Assembly: GCF_016786325.1 (NCBI RefSeq)
Contig: NZ_JADWYU010000126.1
Coordinates: forward strand, 1 to 40,158
Direction: 5' to 3'
Length of the DNA: 40,158 bases
Source: Frankia nepalensis
GTDB taxonomy: Bacteria; Actinomycetota; Actinomycetes; Frankiales; Frankiaceae
Every line of letters begins with the position of its first letter. Position 1 is the stretch's first letter. Made by a program: the position numbers and the translations under genes. The notes beneath the pieces are model-generated. The model did not search any database. It was not told where the DNA came from and was given only the letters and a program-made list of their open reading frames with translations. Of this stretch, positions 23,333 through 31,465 are shown piece by piece.

Positions 23333-23869
23333 GTGGGTGATCCAGGTTTAGCCGATACGTCCTCGCGCGTTCGGACTATTAGTCCGAACCAGGAGGCCAC
23401 TGGTGGCGAAGTCGGCGGCGCCGCGGGCGACCTGCTGCGGCCGCAGGCCGGCGGTCTCCCGTTCGCGCCGCGCACGCCGCTCACCGAGCCGTTCTGGGCG
23501 GGCTGTGCCCGCGGCGAGCTGCTGTTCCAGCGCTGCGCGGACTGCCGCGCTCCCGGCTTCCCGCCGGCGGAGGCCTGCCGAGCCTGCCTGTCGCGCGCCG
23601 TGCGCTGGGAGCTCTCGACGGGCCTCGGCGCGCTCTACAGCTGGACCGTCGTCCGCCGGCCGGTGAGTCCCGCGTTCCGAGTCCCCTACGCGCCGGCGAT
23701 CGTCACCCTCGACGAGGGCTACCAGATGATGACCTGCCTGATCGGCCTCGACGCCGCCGACATCCGGCCCGGGATGCGGCTGAGGGCCGCCTTCCACCTC
23801 GTCGACCCGGCGGGGCCGTCGACGGTGGCGGTGGCGCTGCCGTACTTCGGACCGGACGCCCCCGCCTGA
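23333..23869 (+). CDS. DUF35 (zinc ribbon + OB-fold) acyl-CoA-binding protein
   Basis: The conserved part is 23460-23869: FAPRTPLTEPFWAGCARGELLFQRC, a zinc ribbon CADC...CRAC (four Cys), the LSTGLGALYSWTVVRR OB-fold start and GMRLRAAFHLV. Such proteins bind acyl-CoA and partner thiolase-like aldolases (ChsH2 with Ltp2 type); the thiolase-like gene at 28983 is the likely partner. The start is unclear. The intact frame is open upstream, with GTG 23333 as a possible start (178 residues). However, a near-perfect Shine-Dalgarno AGGAGG (23391-23396) stands 6-7 bases before GTG 23403, which is in a different frame. A one-base indel between 23403 and about 23460 would join it to the DUF35 frame. First gene of the catabolic operon. 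Confidence 0.75.
   Translation: MGDPGLADTSSRVRTISPNQEATGGEVGGAAGDLLRPQAGGLPFAPRTPLTEPFWAGCARGELLFQRCADCRAPGFPPAEACRACLSRAVRWELSTGLGALYSWTVVRRPVSPAFRVPYAPAIVTLDEGYQMMTCLIGLDAADIRPGMRLRAAFHLVDPAGPSTVAVALPYFGPDAPA
23369..23389. promoter_or_regulatory. Perfect 21-bp palindrome before the catabolic operon
   Basis: GTTCGGACTA-T-TAGTCCGAAC: all 10 pairs match around one central base. It ends 1 base before the AGGAGG Shine-Dalgarno at 23391. The site is a strong operator candidate; a repressor here would block transcription of the 23-32 kb operon. Confidence 0.75.
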
Positions 23870-23908
23870 TTCCGCCTGATTCCGCGATCTCACCCAACGG
23901 AGGCAGTC

Positions 23909-25231
23909 ATGAAGCCCGACGAGCTGATCCTGGTCAGCGTCGACGACCACATCGCCGAGCCGGCCAGCATGTTCGACGCGCACGTCCCGGCGAAGTACGC
24001 CGAGTTCGCCCCGCGGGTGGTCGATGAGCCTGGTGGCGTGCAGCAGTGGTACTACGGCGCCTTACGCGGGCGGAACCTGGGCCTGAACGCGGTCGCCGGC
24101 AAGCCGCCGGAGATGTTCAACGTCGACGCGAGCCGCTACGACGAGATGCGCCCCGGCTGCTACGACGTGCACGAACGGGTCCGCGACATGAGCGCCGGCG
24201 GCCAGCTGGCCGGGCTGAACTTCCCGAACTGGACCGGCTTCTCCGGCCAGGTCCTCAACCAGGGCCCGGACCGGGACGTCAACCTCGTCATGATCAAGGC
24301 GTACAACGACTGGCACGTCGACGAGTGGTGCGGCGCCTACCCCGACCGGTTCATTCCCTGCGGCATCCTGCCGCTCTTCGACGTCGAGGAGGCGGCCCGC
24401 GAGATCCACCGCCTCGCCGACAAGGGCTGCCACGCGGTCACGTTCTCGGAGAACCCCGAGGCGCTGAAGATGCCGAGCATCCACAGCGGCTACTGGGCCC
24501 CGCTGTTCCGCGCCGCCTGCGACACCGGCACCGTGCTGTGCCTGCACCTCGGCTCGTCGTCGCGCTCGCCGATGTACTCCTCGGACGCCCCGGCCAGCGT
24601 CAACATGACCGGCTCGTCGATCGCGTCGATCTTCTCGTTCGCCGAGCTCGTGTGGGCCGAGTTCTGGGCGGACTTCCCGGATCTGCGGATGGCGCTCACC
24701 GAGGGCGACATCGGCTGGATCCCTTACTTCCTGTGGCGCGCGGAGCACGTCGGCCGCCGCCACTCCGGCTGGACCCGGCCCACGTTCCCCGCCGGGATGT
24801 CCGGCCCGGCGGACGTCTTCCGCAAGCACATCCTGACCTGCTTCATCAGCGACACCGTCGGCCCGCGGCTGCTCGACTGGTTCGACGTCGGCAACGTCTG
24901 CTGGGAGTCCGACTTCCCGCATTCGGACTCCAGCTGGCCGAACGCCCCCGAGGACATCATCGCGAACCTCGGCCACCTGACCGACGACGTCATCAACAAG
25001 ATCACGTACGAGAACGCGCTGCGGCACTTCCAGTTCGACCCGTTCGCCACCCGCCAGCGCGAACGCTGCACGGCCGGCGCGCTGCGCGCGGAGGCGACCG
25101 ACGTCGACGTCGTCACCCACGTCGGGCGCGCGGCCGACGAACGCGACCTCGCGACCTGGAAGCGGATCACCAACCGCGCGGCGCCCTCCTTCCCCGCGGC
25201 GCCGGCCGCGCCGGCCGCGCCCCGGGCATAG
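23909..25231 (+). CDS. Amidohydrolase-2 family protein (paralogue B)
   Basis: A 440-residue amidohydrolase-2 protein. Signatures are LVSVDDHIAEP near the start, the invariant MRPGCYDVHERVRDM segment shared with paralogue C, LHLGSSS in the centre, EGDIGWIPYFLWRAEHV and CWESDFPHSDSSWP near the end. The C-terminal ~70 residues (after FDPFAT) are an extra Ala/Arg/Pro-rich tail. A good Shine-Dalgarno GGAGG lies 6 bases before the ATG. It is 39 bases after the DUF35 gene and 9 bases before the CoA-transferase gene, so it is co-transcribed. Reaction unknown: hydrolysis or decarboxylation of a carboxylated or cyclic substrate is typical of the family. Confidence 0.9.
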   Translation: MKPDELILVSVDDHIAEPASMFDAHVPAKYAEFAPRVVDEPGGVQQWYYGALRGRNLGLNAVAGKPPEMFNVDASRYDEMRPGCYDVHERVRDMSAGGQLAGLNFPNWTGFSGQVLNQGPDRDVNLVMIKAYNDWHVDEWCGAYPDRFIPCGILPLFDVEEAAREIHRLADKGCHAVTFSENPEALKMPSIHSGYWAPLFRAACDTGTVLCLHLGSSSRSPMYSSDAPASVNMTGSSIASIFSFAELVWAEFWADFPDLRMALTEGDIGWIPYFLWRAEHVGRRHSGWTRPTFPAGMSGPADVFRKHILTCFISDTVGPRLLDWFDVGNVCWESDFPHSDSSWPNAPEDIIANLGHLTDDVINKITYENALRHFQFDPFATRQRERCTAGALRAEATDVDVVTHVGRAADERDLATWKRITNRAAPSFPAAPAAPAAPRA

Positions 25232-25240
25232 GGCCGGTCG

Positions 25241-28006
25241 ATGACGCCCGAGCACGAGACGGCGCTGGACCACGCGGCGGCGGCGGAGCACGAGACCGTG
25301 TCGAAACGCAGGACCGCGTCGACACACGGGACCGCGTCGTGGGCCGGTGAGCCGCCCGCGCCCGCGGCGCCGGCCGGTCCGCTCGCCGGTGTCCGCGTCC
25401 TGGAGCTGGCGACCCAGATCGCGGGGCCATACTGCGGCAAGCTGTTCGCCGACGCCGGCGCCGACGTGGTGAAGGTCGAGCCGCCCGGCGGCGACCCGAT
25501 GCGCGCGTGGTCCGCGTCCGGCGCCCGCCCCACCGCCACCAGCGGCGGCGCCGACGACGGCGCGCTGTTCCGTTACCTCAACACGTCCAAGCGCTCCGTC
25601 GTCGACACCGTCGACGGTCCGGATGCCCGCGCGCTCGCCGCCGCCGCCGACCTCGTCATCGTCGGCGGCGCCCTCGCCGGCACCGGAGCCGGTGGTGCCG
25701 GAGGTGCCGCCGGTGCGGACCCCGCCGCTGTCCGCCGGCTGCACGCGGACAACCCGCGCGCGGTGGTGCTGTCGATCAGTCCGTTCGGCCTCACCGGCCC
25801 CTGGGCCGACGACGGCCGGCAGCAGGGGTCCCCGCCCGGCGCGGAGGCGCTGGGCGGGGGAGCGGTGACCGAGTTCCTCCTGCAGGCGGCGTGCGGCTCG
25901 ACCGCCGGCCGAGGCGAGCCGGACGCCGCCCCGCTGCAGGCCGGCGGGCGGATCGGCGAGTGGGCGTCGGGTGCCTACGCCGCCGTCGCCGGGCTCGCCG
26001 CGCTGCGCGGCGCCCGTCGCGACGGGACCGGCGACCTCGTCGACGTGGCGATGCTCGAATGCATGACGATCATGATGGGCGGTCTGTCCGTCGTCGGCCC
26101 GACCGTCATGGGCAGGCCGACCGGCCCCGCCGGGCCCGCCCGCATCCCCGAGACGCCGTCGATCGAGCCGACCAAGGACGGCCTGGTCGGCTTCTGCACG
26201 ATCACGGCCCAGCAGTTCCAGGACTTCCTGGTCCTCATCGAACGTCCCGATCTGCTCGAAGACCGGGAGCTGGCGTCACTTGCCGGCCGGCACGCGCGCC
26301 GCGGCGAGTTCCAAGCGGCTGTGCGCGCCTGGACCACCCGGCACACCACCGAAGAGATCGTCGAGCTCGCCGCCGCGCTGCGTGTCCCGGTCACCCCTGT
26401 CGGCACCCCGGAGACGGTGACGGCGATCGACCAGTTCACCGCCCGCGGCGTCTTCGTCCCGAACCCCGGCGGGGGCTTCCTCCAGCCGCGCGTCCCCTAC
26501 CGGGTCGGCGACTTCCGCGGCCGCCCGGCCGCGCCCGCCCCCGCCCTCGGCGAGCACACGGACACCGTCGACTGGCCCATCCGCGCGGGAGCCGCCCCGG
26601 TGCCGCCCGCGCAGGGGACGCGCGAGCTGCCCCTGGCCGACCTGCGGATCCTGGACCTGACCGCGTTCTGGGCCGGGCCGTCGGCGACCATGCTGCTCGC
26701 CGCTCTCGGCGCGGACGTCGTCAAGGTCGAGGGCGTCTCCCGGCCCGATGGCATGCGGTTCTCCGGCGGCAAGCCGCCGAGCGAGGACCGGTGGTGGGAA
26801 TGGGGGACGATGTTCCTCGCTACCAACGCCGGCAAACGCGCGGTCAGCCTGGAGCTGTCGCGGGCCGAGGGACTCGAGCTGGCCCGCCGGCTGGTCGGGG
26901 CCTGCGACGTCGTCATGGAGAACTTCTCACCCCGCGTCCTGACCAACCTCGGCCTGGACTGGGAGACCGTGCGCGCCGCGAACCCGGCGGCCGTGCTGAC
27001 CCGGATGCCGGCCTTCGGCCTCGACGGCCCGTGGCGGGACCGCACCGGATTCGCCCAGACGATGGAACAGGCCAGCGGCATGGCCTGGCTCACCGGCACC
27101 GCCGCCGGCCTGCCGGTGATCCCGCGCGGCGCCTGCGACCCGATCGCCGGCCTGCACGCCGCGTTCGCCACGCTGGTCGCGCTCGCGGCCCGGGACCGCG
27201 ACGAGGGCGCCGGCGCCCTCGTCGAGGCGACGATGGTCGAGTCCGTGCTGAACGTGGCCGCCGAGCTGACCGTCGAGTACACGGCGAACGGCGCGTCGCT
27301 GCGCCGCGACGGCAACCGCGGGCCGCTGGCCGCGCCCCAGGGCGTGTATCGGTGCGCCCCAGGCCCGTTCTTGGCCGGCGGAGACTCCGGCCCGTTCTTG
27401 GCCGGCGGAGACTCCGGCCCGTTCTTGGCCGGCGGAGACTCCGGCCCGTTCCCGGCCTCCGCGGACCCAGCCCTGGGCTCGGGCCCGGCCGCCACCGGCA
27501 CGGCCTCGGACGCGTGGATCGCGCTCGCCGTCACCGACGACGCCCAGTGGGCGGCGCTGTGCCGGCTGCTCGACCGCGCGGACCTGGCGGCCGACCCCGC
27601 GCTCGCGACGTTCGCCGGCCGGCGGGCCACCGCCTGCCACGACCGTCTCGACGAGGCGATCGGCGCCTGGGCGGCCGCGCTCGACCGCCCCCGCGCGCTC
27701 GCCGCGCTCGCCGCCGCCGGCATCCCGGCCGCTCCCGTCACCCCGGCCGCCGACCTGCTCGCCAACCCGCAGCTGGCCGCCCGCGGCTTCTTCGAGCGGC
27801 TTTCGCACCCGGTGGTCGGCGAGCACCCGATGCCCGGGGTGGCGTTCCGGCTCGCGAGCCACCCCGGCCCGCTGCTGCGCCGCCCGTCACCGGTCTTCGG
27901 CCAGCACGACGACGAGGTCTACGGCGGCCTGCTCGGGCTCACCGGCGCCGAGATCGCCGGCCTGCGGGAGCGTGGCGTGATCGCCGACCGGCCGGCCGGC
28001 GTATGA
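25241..28006 (+). CDS. Fused double CaiB/BaiF family CoA-transferase
   Basis: A 921-residue protein with two class III CoA-transferase domains in tandem (about 45-440 and 465-915); single-domain members are ~400 residues. Each has the LAGVRVLELATQIAGPYCGKLFADAGADVVKVE-type N-terminal motif (repeated as ILDLTAFWAGPSATMLLAALGADVVKVE). At the position of the catalytic aspartate, domain 2 has Asp633 (CDPIAG) but domain 1 has Glu240 (GEWASG), as in other double-domain members I recall, so only domain 2 may form the acyl anhydride. A 27-bp tandem repeat inserts GPFLAGGDS three times (708-734) in a loop of domain 2. It probably transfers CoA between acids in the pathway. The stop overlaps the padR ATG by 4 bases. 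Confidence 0.92.
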   Translation: MTPEHETALDHAAAAEHETVSKRRTASTHGTASWAGEPPAPAAPAGPLAGVRVLELATQIAGPYCGKLFADAGADVVKVEPPGGDPMRAWSASGARPTATSGGADDGALFRYLNTSKRSVVDTVDGPDARALAAAADLVIVGGALAGTGAGGAGGAAGADPAAVRRLHADNPRAVVLSISPFGLTGPWADDGRQQGSPPGAEALGGGAVTEFLLQAACGSTAGRGEPDAAPLQAGGRIGEWASGAYAAVAGLAALRGARRDGTGDLVDVAMLECMTIMMGGLSVVGPTVMGRPTGPAGPARIPETPSIEPTKDGLVGFCTITAQQFQDFLVLIERPDLLEDRELASLAGRHARRGEFQAAVRAWTTRHTTEEIVELAAALRVPVTPVGTPETVTAIDQFTARGVFVPNPGGGFLQPRVPYRVGDFRGRPAAPAPALGEHTDTVDWPIRAGAAPVPPAQGTRELPLADLRILDLTAFWAGPSATMLLAALGADVVKVEGVSRPDGMRFSGGKPPSEDRWWEWGTMFLATNAGKRAVSLELSRAEGLELARRLVGACDVVMENFSPRVLTNLGLDWETVRAANPAAVLTRMPAFGLDGPWRDRTGFAQTMEQASGMAWLTGTAAGLPVIPRGACDPIAGLHAAFATLVALAARDRDEGAGALVEATMVESVLNVAAELTVEYTANGASLRRDGNRGPLAAPQGVYRCAPGPFLAGGDSGPFLAGGDSGPFLAGGDSGPFPASADPALGSGPAATGTASDAWIALAVTDDAQWAALCRLLDRADLAADPALATFAGRRATACHDRLDEAIGAWAAALDRPRALAALAAAGIPAAPVTPAADLLANPQLAARGFFERLSHPVVGEHPMPGVAFRLASHPGPLLRRPSPVFGQHDDEVYGGLLGLTGAEIAGLRERGVIADRPAGV
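27362..27442. repeat. 27-bp coding tandem repeat, three perfect copies
   Basis: Units at 27362-27388, 27389-27415 and 27416-27442 are identical and encode GPFLAGGDS each; a diverged partial copy follows. In frame, in the CoA-transferase gene. Confidence 0.95.
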
Positions 28007-28980
28007 CGACGCGAGCCGGGACCCTACGAACCATGACGACGCGAGCCACGACGACGCCAACCACGACGACGCGGGAGACGACCACGCGAGACACGCCCGA
28101 CACGAACACGCCCGACACGAACACGTCCGACACGAACACGTCCGACACGAACACGTCCGACACGGCGGTTACGGGCGCGGGTTCGACGGGCGCCGGGGCG
28201 GGCGCCCGGACAGCCGGCCGGCGGGACGGTGACGGGCTGCCGCCGACCGGGTACGCGGTGCTCGGGCTGCTGGCCGTGGCGGACGTCCCGCTGTCGGCGG
28301 TCGAGCTGAAGACCCGCGCGGACTTCAGCCTGCGGTTCTTCTACTGGGCGCCCGCGATCAGCCACATCCGCAAGGAGCTCACCCGGCTGGAGGAGCTGGG
28401 CCTGGTCACGTCAGGGCCGGCGCCCGCCCGCCGGGTGCGGCGGACGTTCGTTCACGAGATCACCCCGGCCGGCCGCGCGGTGCTGCGCGACTGGCTGCAC
28501 GAGGTGGCCGACGACGAGCCGGTCGTCGTCAAACACCCGGTGCTGCTGCGGGTGTGGCTCGGCGCCGAGATGGAGCCGGAACGGGTCGTGGAGATCCTCG
28601 ACCGCTACCTGGACCAGACCCGCGCGGCCATCGACGAGCTGCGCTGGGGCCGGCGCCGGGCCCGCGAGGTGCGGCTGGACGAGCGGCCCGAGCTGCGGTA
28701 CTCCCGCGCCGTCGGCGACTACGTGCTGCGCCGGATGTACGCGGAGCTCGCGAACGTCGCGCAGCTGCGTGACGAGATCGCCGCCGTGCCCACCACCCCG
28801 AGGCCCCCGTTCGCCGGGCCGCCGCCGCTGCACGACTACGACCGCGACGGGCACGGTGACCGTGACGGGCACGGCGACCGTGACGGGCATGGACATCACG
28901 GCGAGCGCCGCCGTGACGGCGAGCACGGCCACGAGAGCGGCCGCGACGGCGACGCCGGCCCGGTGGGGGAGAGGAGCTGA
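28003..28980 (+). CDS. PadR-family transcriptional regulator with repetitive tails
   Basis: A 325-residue protein, much longer than typical PadR proteins (~110-200). The winged helix is at about 80-165: LPPTGYAVLGLLAVADVPLSAVEL, ISHIRKELTRLEELGLV, RRTFVHEITPAGRAVLRDWL. A helical dimerisation part follows to ~262 (typical of the PadR/Vir type). N-terminal residues 1-78 are a Thr-rich run with DTNTS repeats from 15-bp tandem repeats, and the C-terminal tail (279-325) is DRDGHG repeats, rich in Asp, His and Arg. The ATG overlaps the CoA-transferase stop (ATGA), so it is translationally coupled. As a regulator embedded in the operon, it probably controls the operon itself. Confidence 0.88.
   Translation: MTTRAGTLRTMTTRATTTPTTTTRETTTRDTPDTNTPDTNTSDTNTSDTNTSDTAVTGAGSTGAGAGARTAGRRDGDGLPPTGYAVLGLLAVADVPLSAVELKTRADFSLRFFYWAPAISHIRKELTRLEELGLVTSGPAPARRVRRTFVHEITPAGRAVLRDWLHEVADDEPVVVKHPVLLRVWLGAEMEPERVVEILDRYLDQTRAAIDELRWGRRRAREVRLDERPELRYSRAVGDYVLRRMYAELANVAQLRDEIAAVPTTPRPPFAGPPPLHDYDRDGHGDRDGHGDRDGHGHHGERRRDGEHGHESGRDGDAGPVGERS
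28099..28158. repeat. 15-bp tandem repeat in padR
   Basis: Four units of GACACGAACACGYCC (28099-28158), with a partial unit before. They encode DTNTP/DTNTS repeats, so the frame is kept with every unit gained or lost. Confidence 0.92.
28840..28893. repeat. 18-bp tandem repeat in padR 3' end
   Basis: Three units of about GACCGTGACGGGCACGGC (28840-28857, 28858-28875, 28876-28893) encode DRDGHG repeats. Confidence 0.9.
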
Positions 28981-28982
28981 GG

Positions 28983-30179
28983 GTGGTACGTCCGAGGCCG
29001 GCCGCGATCGCCGGCGTCTACAACACCGTTCAGGCCAGGCGGCTGCCCGATCAGACGCCCACGACCCTGCTGCTCGACGCGGTCGCCGGCGTGCTCGCCG
29101 ACGCGGGGCTGACCCTCGCCGACGTCGACGGCCTGTCCACTCCCGGCATGGCCGGCGGACTCGTCTACGACCTCGGCCTCGGCCCCGCCTGGCAGGGCGC
29201 CCAGCCCGGCATCGGGGCGGTGCTGGAGGCGGCCGCGGCGATCGGCGCCGGTCTGGCGGACACGGTCCTCGTCGTCTCCGCCGACGCGGGTACCTACACC
29301 GAGCGTGCCTCGACCGCGCCCTGGACCCGCCCGGAGAACGAGTTCGTCATCCCCTGGGGCCTGTTCACCGCCGCCGAGTTCGCGCTCGTCGCCCGCCGGC
29401 ACATGACCGAGTACGGCACCACGCCGGAGCAGCTCGCGACGGTCGCGGCGACCATCCGCAACAACGGCCACGCCAACCCGGCCGCGGTCTACGCGGGCCG
29501 CGGCCCCTACACGGCCGCCGACGTGCTCGCCTCCCGGATGGTGGCCGACCCGTTCCACCTGCTCGACTGCTCGACGACCTCCGAGGGCGGCTGCGCGCTG
29601 CTGCTGACGACCGCCGAGCGCGCCGCCGACCTGGCCCGCCCGCCGGTGCGCGTGCTCGCCGGCGGCGCCGACCACTTCGGCCCCAGCTACCGCTACCCGC
29701 CGGCCTGGGACCACACCGGCCATGCCCGCCGCGCGGGCGCGTCCGGCGCGTCCGGCGCCGAGGTCCCGGTGAACGGCCAGGTCGGGCGCCGCGCGTTCGA
29801 GCGGGCGCTCGCGACCGCCGGCCTGCGCCGCGACGAGGTCGACGTGCTGGAGCTCTACGACCCGTTCTCGTTCGAGATCATCCGTCAGCTGGAGGCGTTC
29901 GGCTTCTGCGGCCCGGGGGAGGGCGGCCCGTTCGTCGAGGACGGCCACATCGCCATCACCGGCAGTCATCCGGTCACCACCGACGGCGGCACGATGTCGT
30001 TCAGCCATGCCGGCTCGTCGGTCCAGATGCTGCAGCGCGTCATCCGTGGCGCCCAGCAGCTGCGCGGCGAGGCCGGCCGGGCCCTTCAGGTTCGAGACGC
30101 CCGCGTCGCCCTGTGCACGGCGGGCGGCGCCGGCGCGCTGTTCCTGCACCTCGTCCTTCTCGGCCGCGACCGGCCCTGA
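28983..30179 (+). CDS. Thiolase-like acyl-CoA protein (SCP-x/Ltp2 type)
   Basis: A 398-residue thiolase-fold protein of the SCP-x/lipid-transfer-protein group: LLLDAVAGVLADAGLTLADVDGLSTPG, AEFALVARRHMTEYGTTPEQLATVA, FHLLDCSTTSEGGCALLLTTAERA, VDVLELYDPFSFEIIRQLEAFGFC and the C-terminal SHPVTTDGGTMSFSHAGSS. The segment that carries the nucleophile Cys in true thiolases (CxSG) reads GIGAVLEAAAAIGAG here, with no Cys. This points to a non-thiolytic role, such as the retro-aldolase activity of Ltp2-like proteins, which need a DUF35 partner (encoded at 23333). The GTG start has AGGAG upstream, inside the end of padR. It precedes paralogue C. Confidence 0.87.
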   Translation: MVRPRPAAIAGVYNTVQARRLPDQTPTTLLLDAVAGVLADAGLTLADVDGLSTPGMAGGLVYDLGLGPAWQGAQPGIGAVLEAAAAIGAGLADTVLVVSADAGTYTERASTAPWTRPENEFVIPWGLFTAAEFALVARRHMTEYGTTPEQLATVAATIRNNGHANPAAVYAGRGPYTAADVLASRMVADPFHLLDCSTTSEGGCALLLTTAERAADLARPPVRVLAGGADHFGPSYRYPPAWDHTGHARRAGASGASGAEVPVNGQVGRRAFERALATAGLRRDEVDVLELYDPFSFEIIRQLEAFGFCGPGEGGPFVEDGHIAITGSHPVTTDGGTMSFSHAGSSVQMLQRVIRGAQQLRGEAGRALQVRDARVALCTAGGAGALFLHLVLLGRDRP

Positions 30180-30230
30180 CGACCGGCCCCCATGACCGGC
30201 AGTAGTTCCCCTTCACGCCCGGAGGCAGCC

Positions 30231-31454
30231 GTGGGCACCACTCCCACCGTCAGCGACGCCGCGCTCGACCCGAGCCTCTTCTTACCCGAGCCGGAGCCCC
30301 GCGAGGTCCGCTACACGATCATCTCGGTGGACGACCACGTGGTGGAGCCACCGCATCTGTTCGCCGGCCGCGTCCCGGCGCGGTTCGCCGACGCGGCGCC
30401 GCGGATCGTCGAGACCGAGCGTGGGCACCAGGTCTGGCGGTTCGAGGACGCGACGTTCACCCAGGTCGGCATGAACGCCGTCGCCGGCCGGCGGCCGGAG
30501 ACGGTGAAGGTCGAGCCGTTCCGGTTCGAGCACATGCGGCCCGGCTGTTACGACATCCATGCCCGGGTGCGGGACATGGACACCAGCGGGGTGTGGGCGT
30601 CGGTGAACTTCCCGTCGCAGATCACCGGGTTCTGCGGCCGGGTCTTCTTCAACGCCCGTGACCAGGAGCTGGGTCTGGCCTGCGTGCGGGCCTGGAACGA
30701 CTGGTTGTACGAGGAGTGGTTCCAGGCCTATCCCGAGCGGGTCGTCCCGATGGGCATCACCCATCTGTCCGACCCGGATCTCGCCGTCGCCGAGATCCGG
30801 CGCAACGCCGCGCGCGGGTTCACCGCGGTCACCTTCCCGGAGCGCCCGCACCGCATCGGCCTGCCGTCGCTGTGGGACCGCGACCACTGGGACCCGATCA
30901 TCGCGGCCTGCGTCGAGACGGACACCGTCGTCACGCTGCACGTCGGCAGCGCCGGCCTGTCCGAGGCGCCGCCCGGCGCGCCGGGCCTGCAGCTCGGCTC
31001 GACCCTGTTCGGCCAGGCGTCGCTCACCGCGTGCGCCGAGTGGCTGTGGTCGGCCTACCCGGTCCGCTTCCCGGCTCTGAAGATCGCGATGAGCGAGGGC
31101 GGGATCGGCTGGGTCGCGATGCTGCTCGACCGGCTGGACAACATCGTCGACCGGTCCGGCTACGGCGTCGGCTGGGACCTGCGCCCCGCCGAGGTGCTGC
31201 GCCGCAACTTCTGGTTCTGCACGCTCGACGACCCGTCGACCATCGACACCCGCCACCGCATCGGCGTCGAGAACATCATGGTCGAGACCGACTACCCGCA
31301 CGGCGACGGCACCTGGCCCGACACCCAGCGGGTCCTGGCCGACGCCTGGGGGCACATCCCGGCCGCCGAGATCCGGGCGATGTGCTGCGAGAACGCCGCA
31401 GGCCTGTTCCGCCACCCGCTCCCGCCGTCCGTCCTGCCCGCCGACCCGGCCTGA
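30231..31454 (+). CDS. Amidohydrolase-2 family protein (paralogue C)
   Basis: A 407-residue amidohydrolase-2 protein: YTIISVDDHVVEPPHLF, MRPGCYDIHARVRDM, LHVGSAG, MSEGGIGWVAMLLDRLDN and the C-terminal VETDYPHGDGTWP. It is closest to paralogue B in the N-terminal half (shared NAVAG and MRPGCYD segments). I chose the GTG at 30231 because GGAGG (30221-30225) stands 5 bases before it; an ATG at 30192 would add 13 residues but lacks a Shine-Dalgarno. It is co-transcribed with the thiolase-like gene and the class II aldolase gene, 11 bases downstream. Metal-dependent hydrolase or decarboxylase; substrate unknown. Confidence 0.88.
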   Translation: MGTTPTVSDAALDPSLFLPEPEPREVRYTIISVDDHVVEPPHLFAGRVPARFADAAPRIVETERGHQVWRFEDATFTQVGMNAVAGRRPETVKVEPFRFEHMRPGCYDIHARVRDMDTSGVWASVNFPSQITGFCGRVFFNARDQELGLACVRAWNDWLYEEWFQAYPERVVPMGITHLSDPDLAVAEIRRNAARGFTAVTFPERPHRIGLPSLWDRDHWDPIIAACVETDTVVTLHVGSAGLSEAPPGAPGLQLGSTLFGQASLTACAEWLWSAYPVRFPALKIAMSEGGIGWVAMLLDRLDNIVDRSGYGVGWDLRPAEVLRRNFWFCTLDDPSTIDTRHRIGVENIMVETDYPHGDGTWPDTQRVLADAWGHIPAAEIRAMCCENAAGLFRHPLPPSVLPADPA

Positions 31455-31465
31455 AAGGCATTCCC

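Noticed and set aside
22928-23869. 313-codon reading of the DUF35 gene from ATG 22928
   Set aside because: The start lies inside the operator-like dyads of the divergent gene, has no Shine-Dalgarno, and the first ~135 residues look non-coding.
28081-28160. 15-bp repeats as a CRISPR array
   Set aside because: Repeats are directly adjacent without spacers, coding and in frame; no cas gene.
25507-28980. 1157-codon plus-strand frame
   Set aside because: Only 28003-28980 (PadR) is real; before that it is an Arg/Pro-rich shadow of the CoA-transferase.
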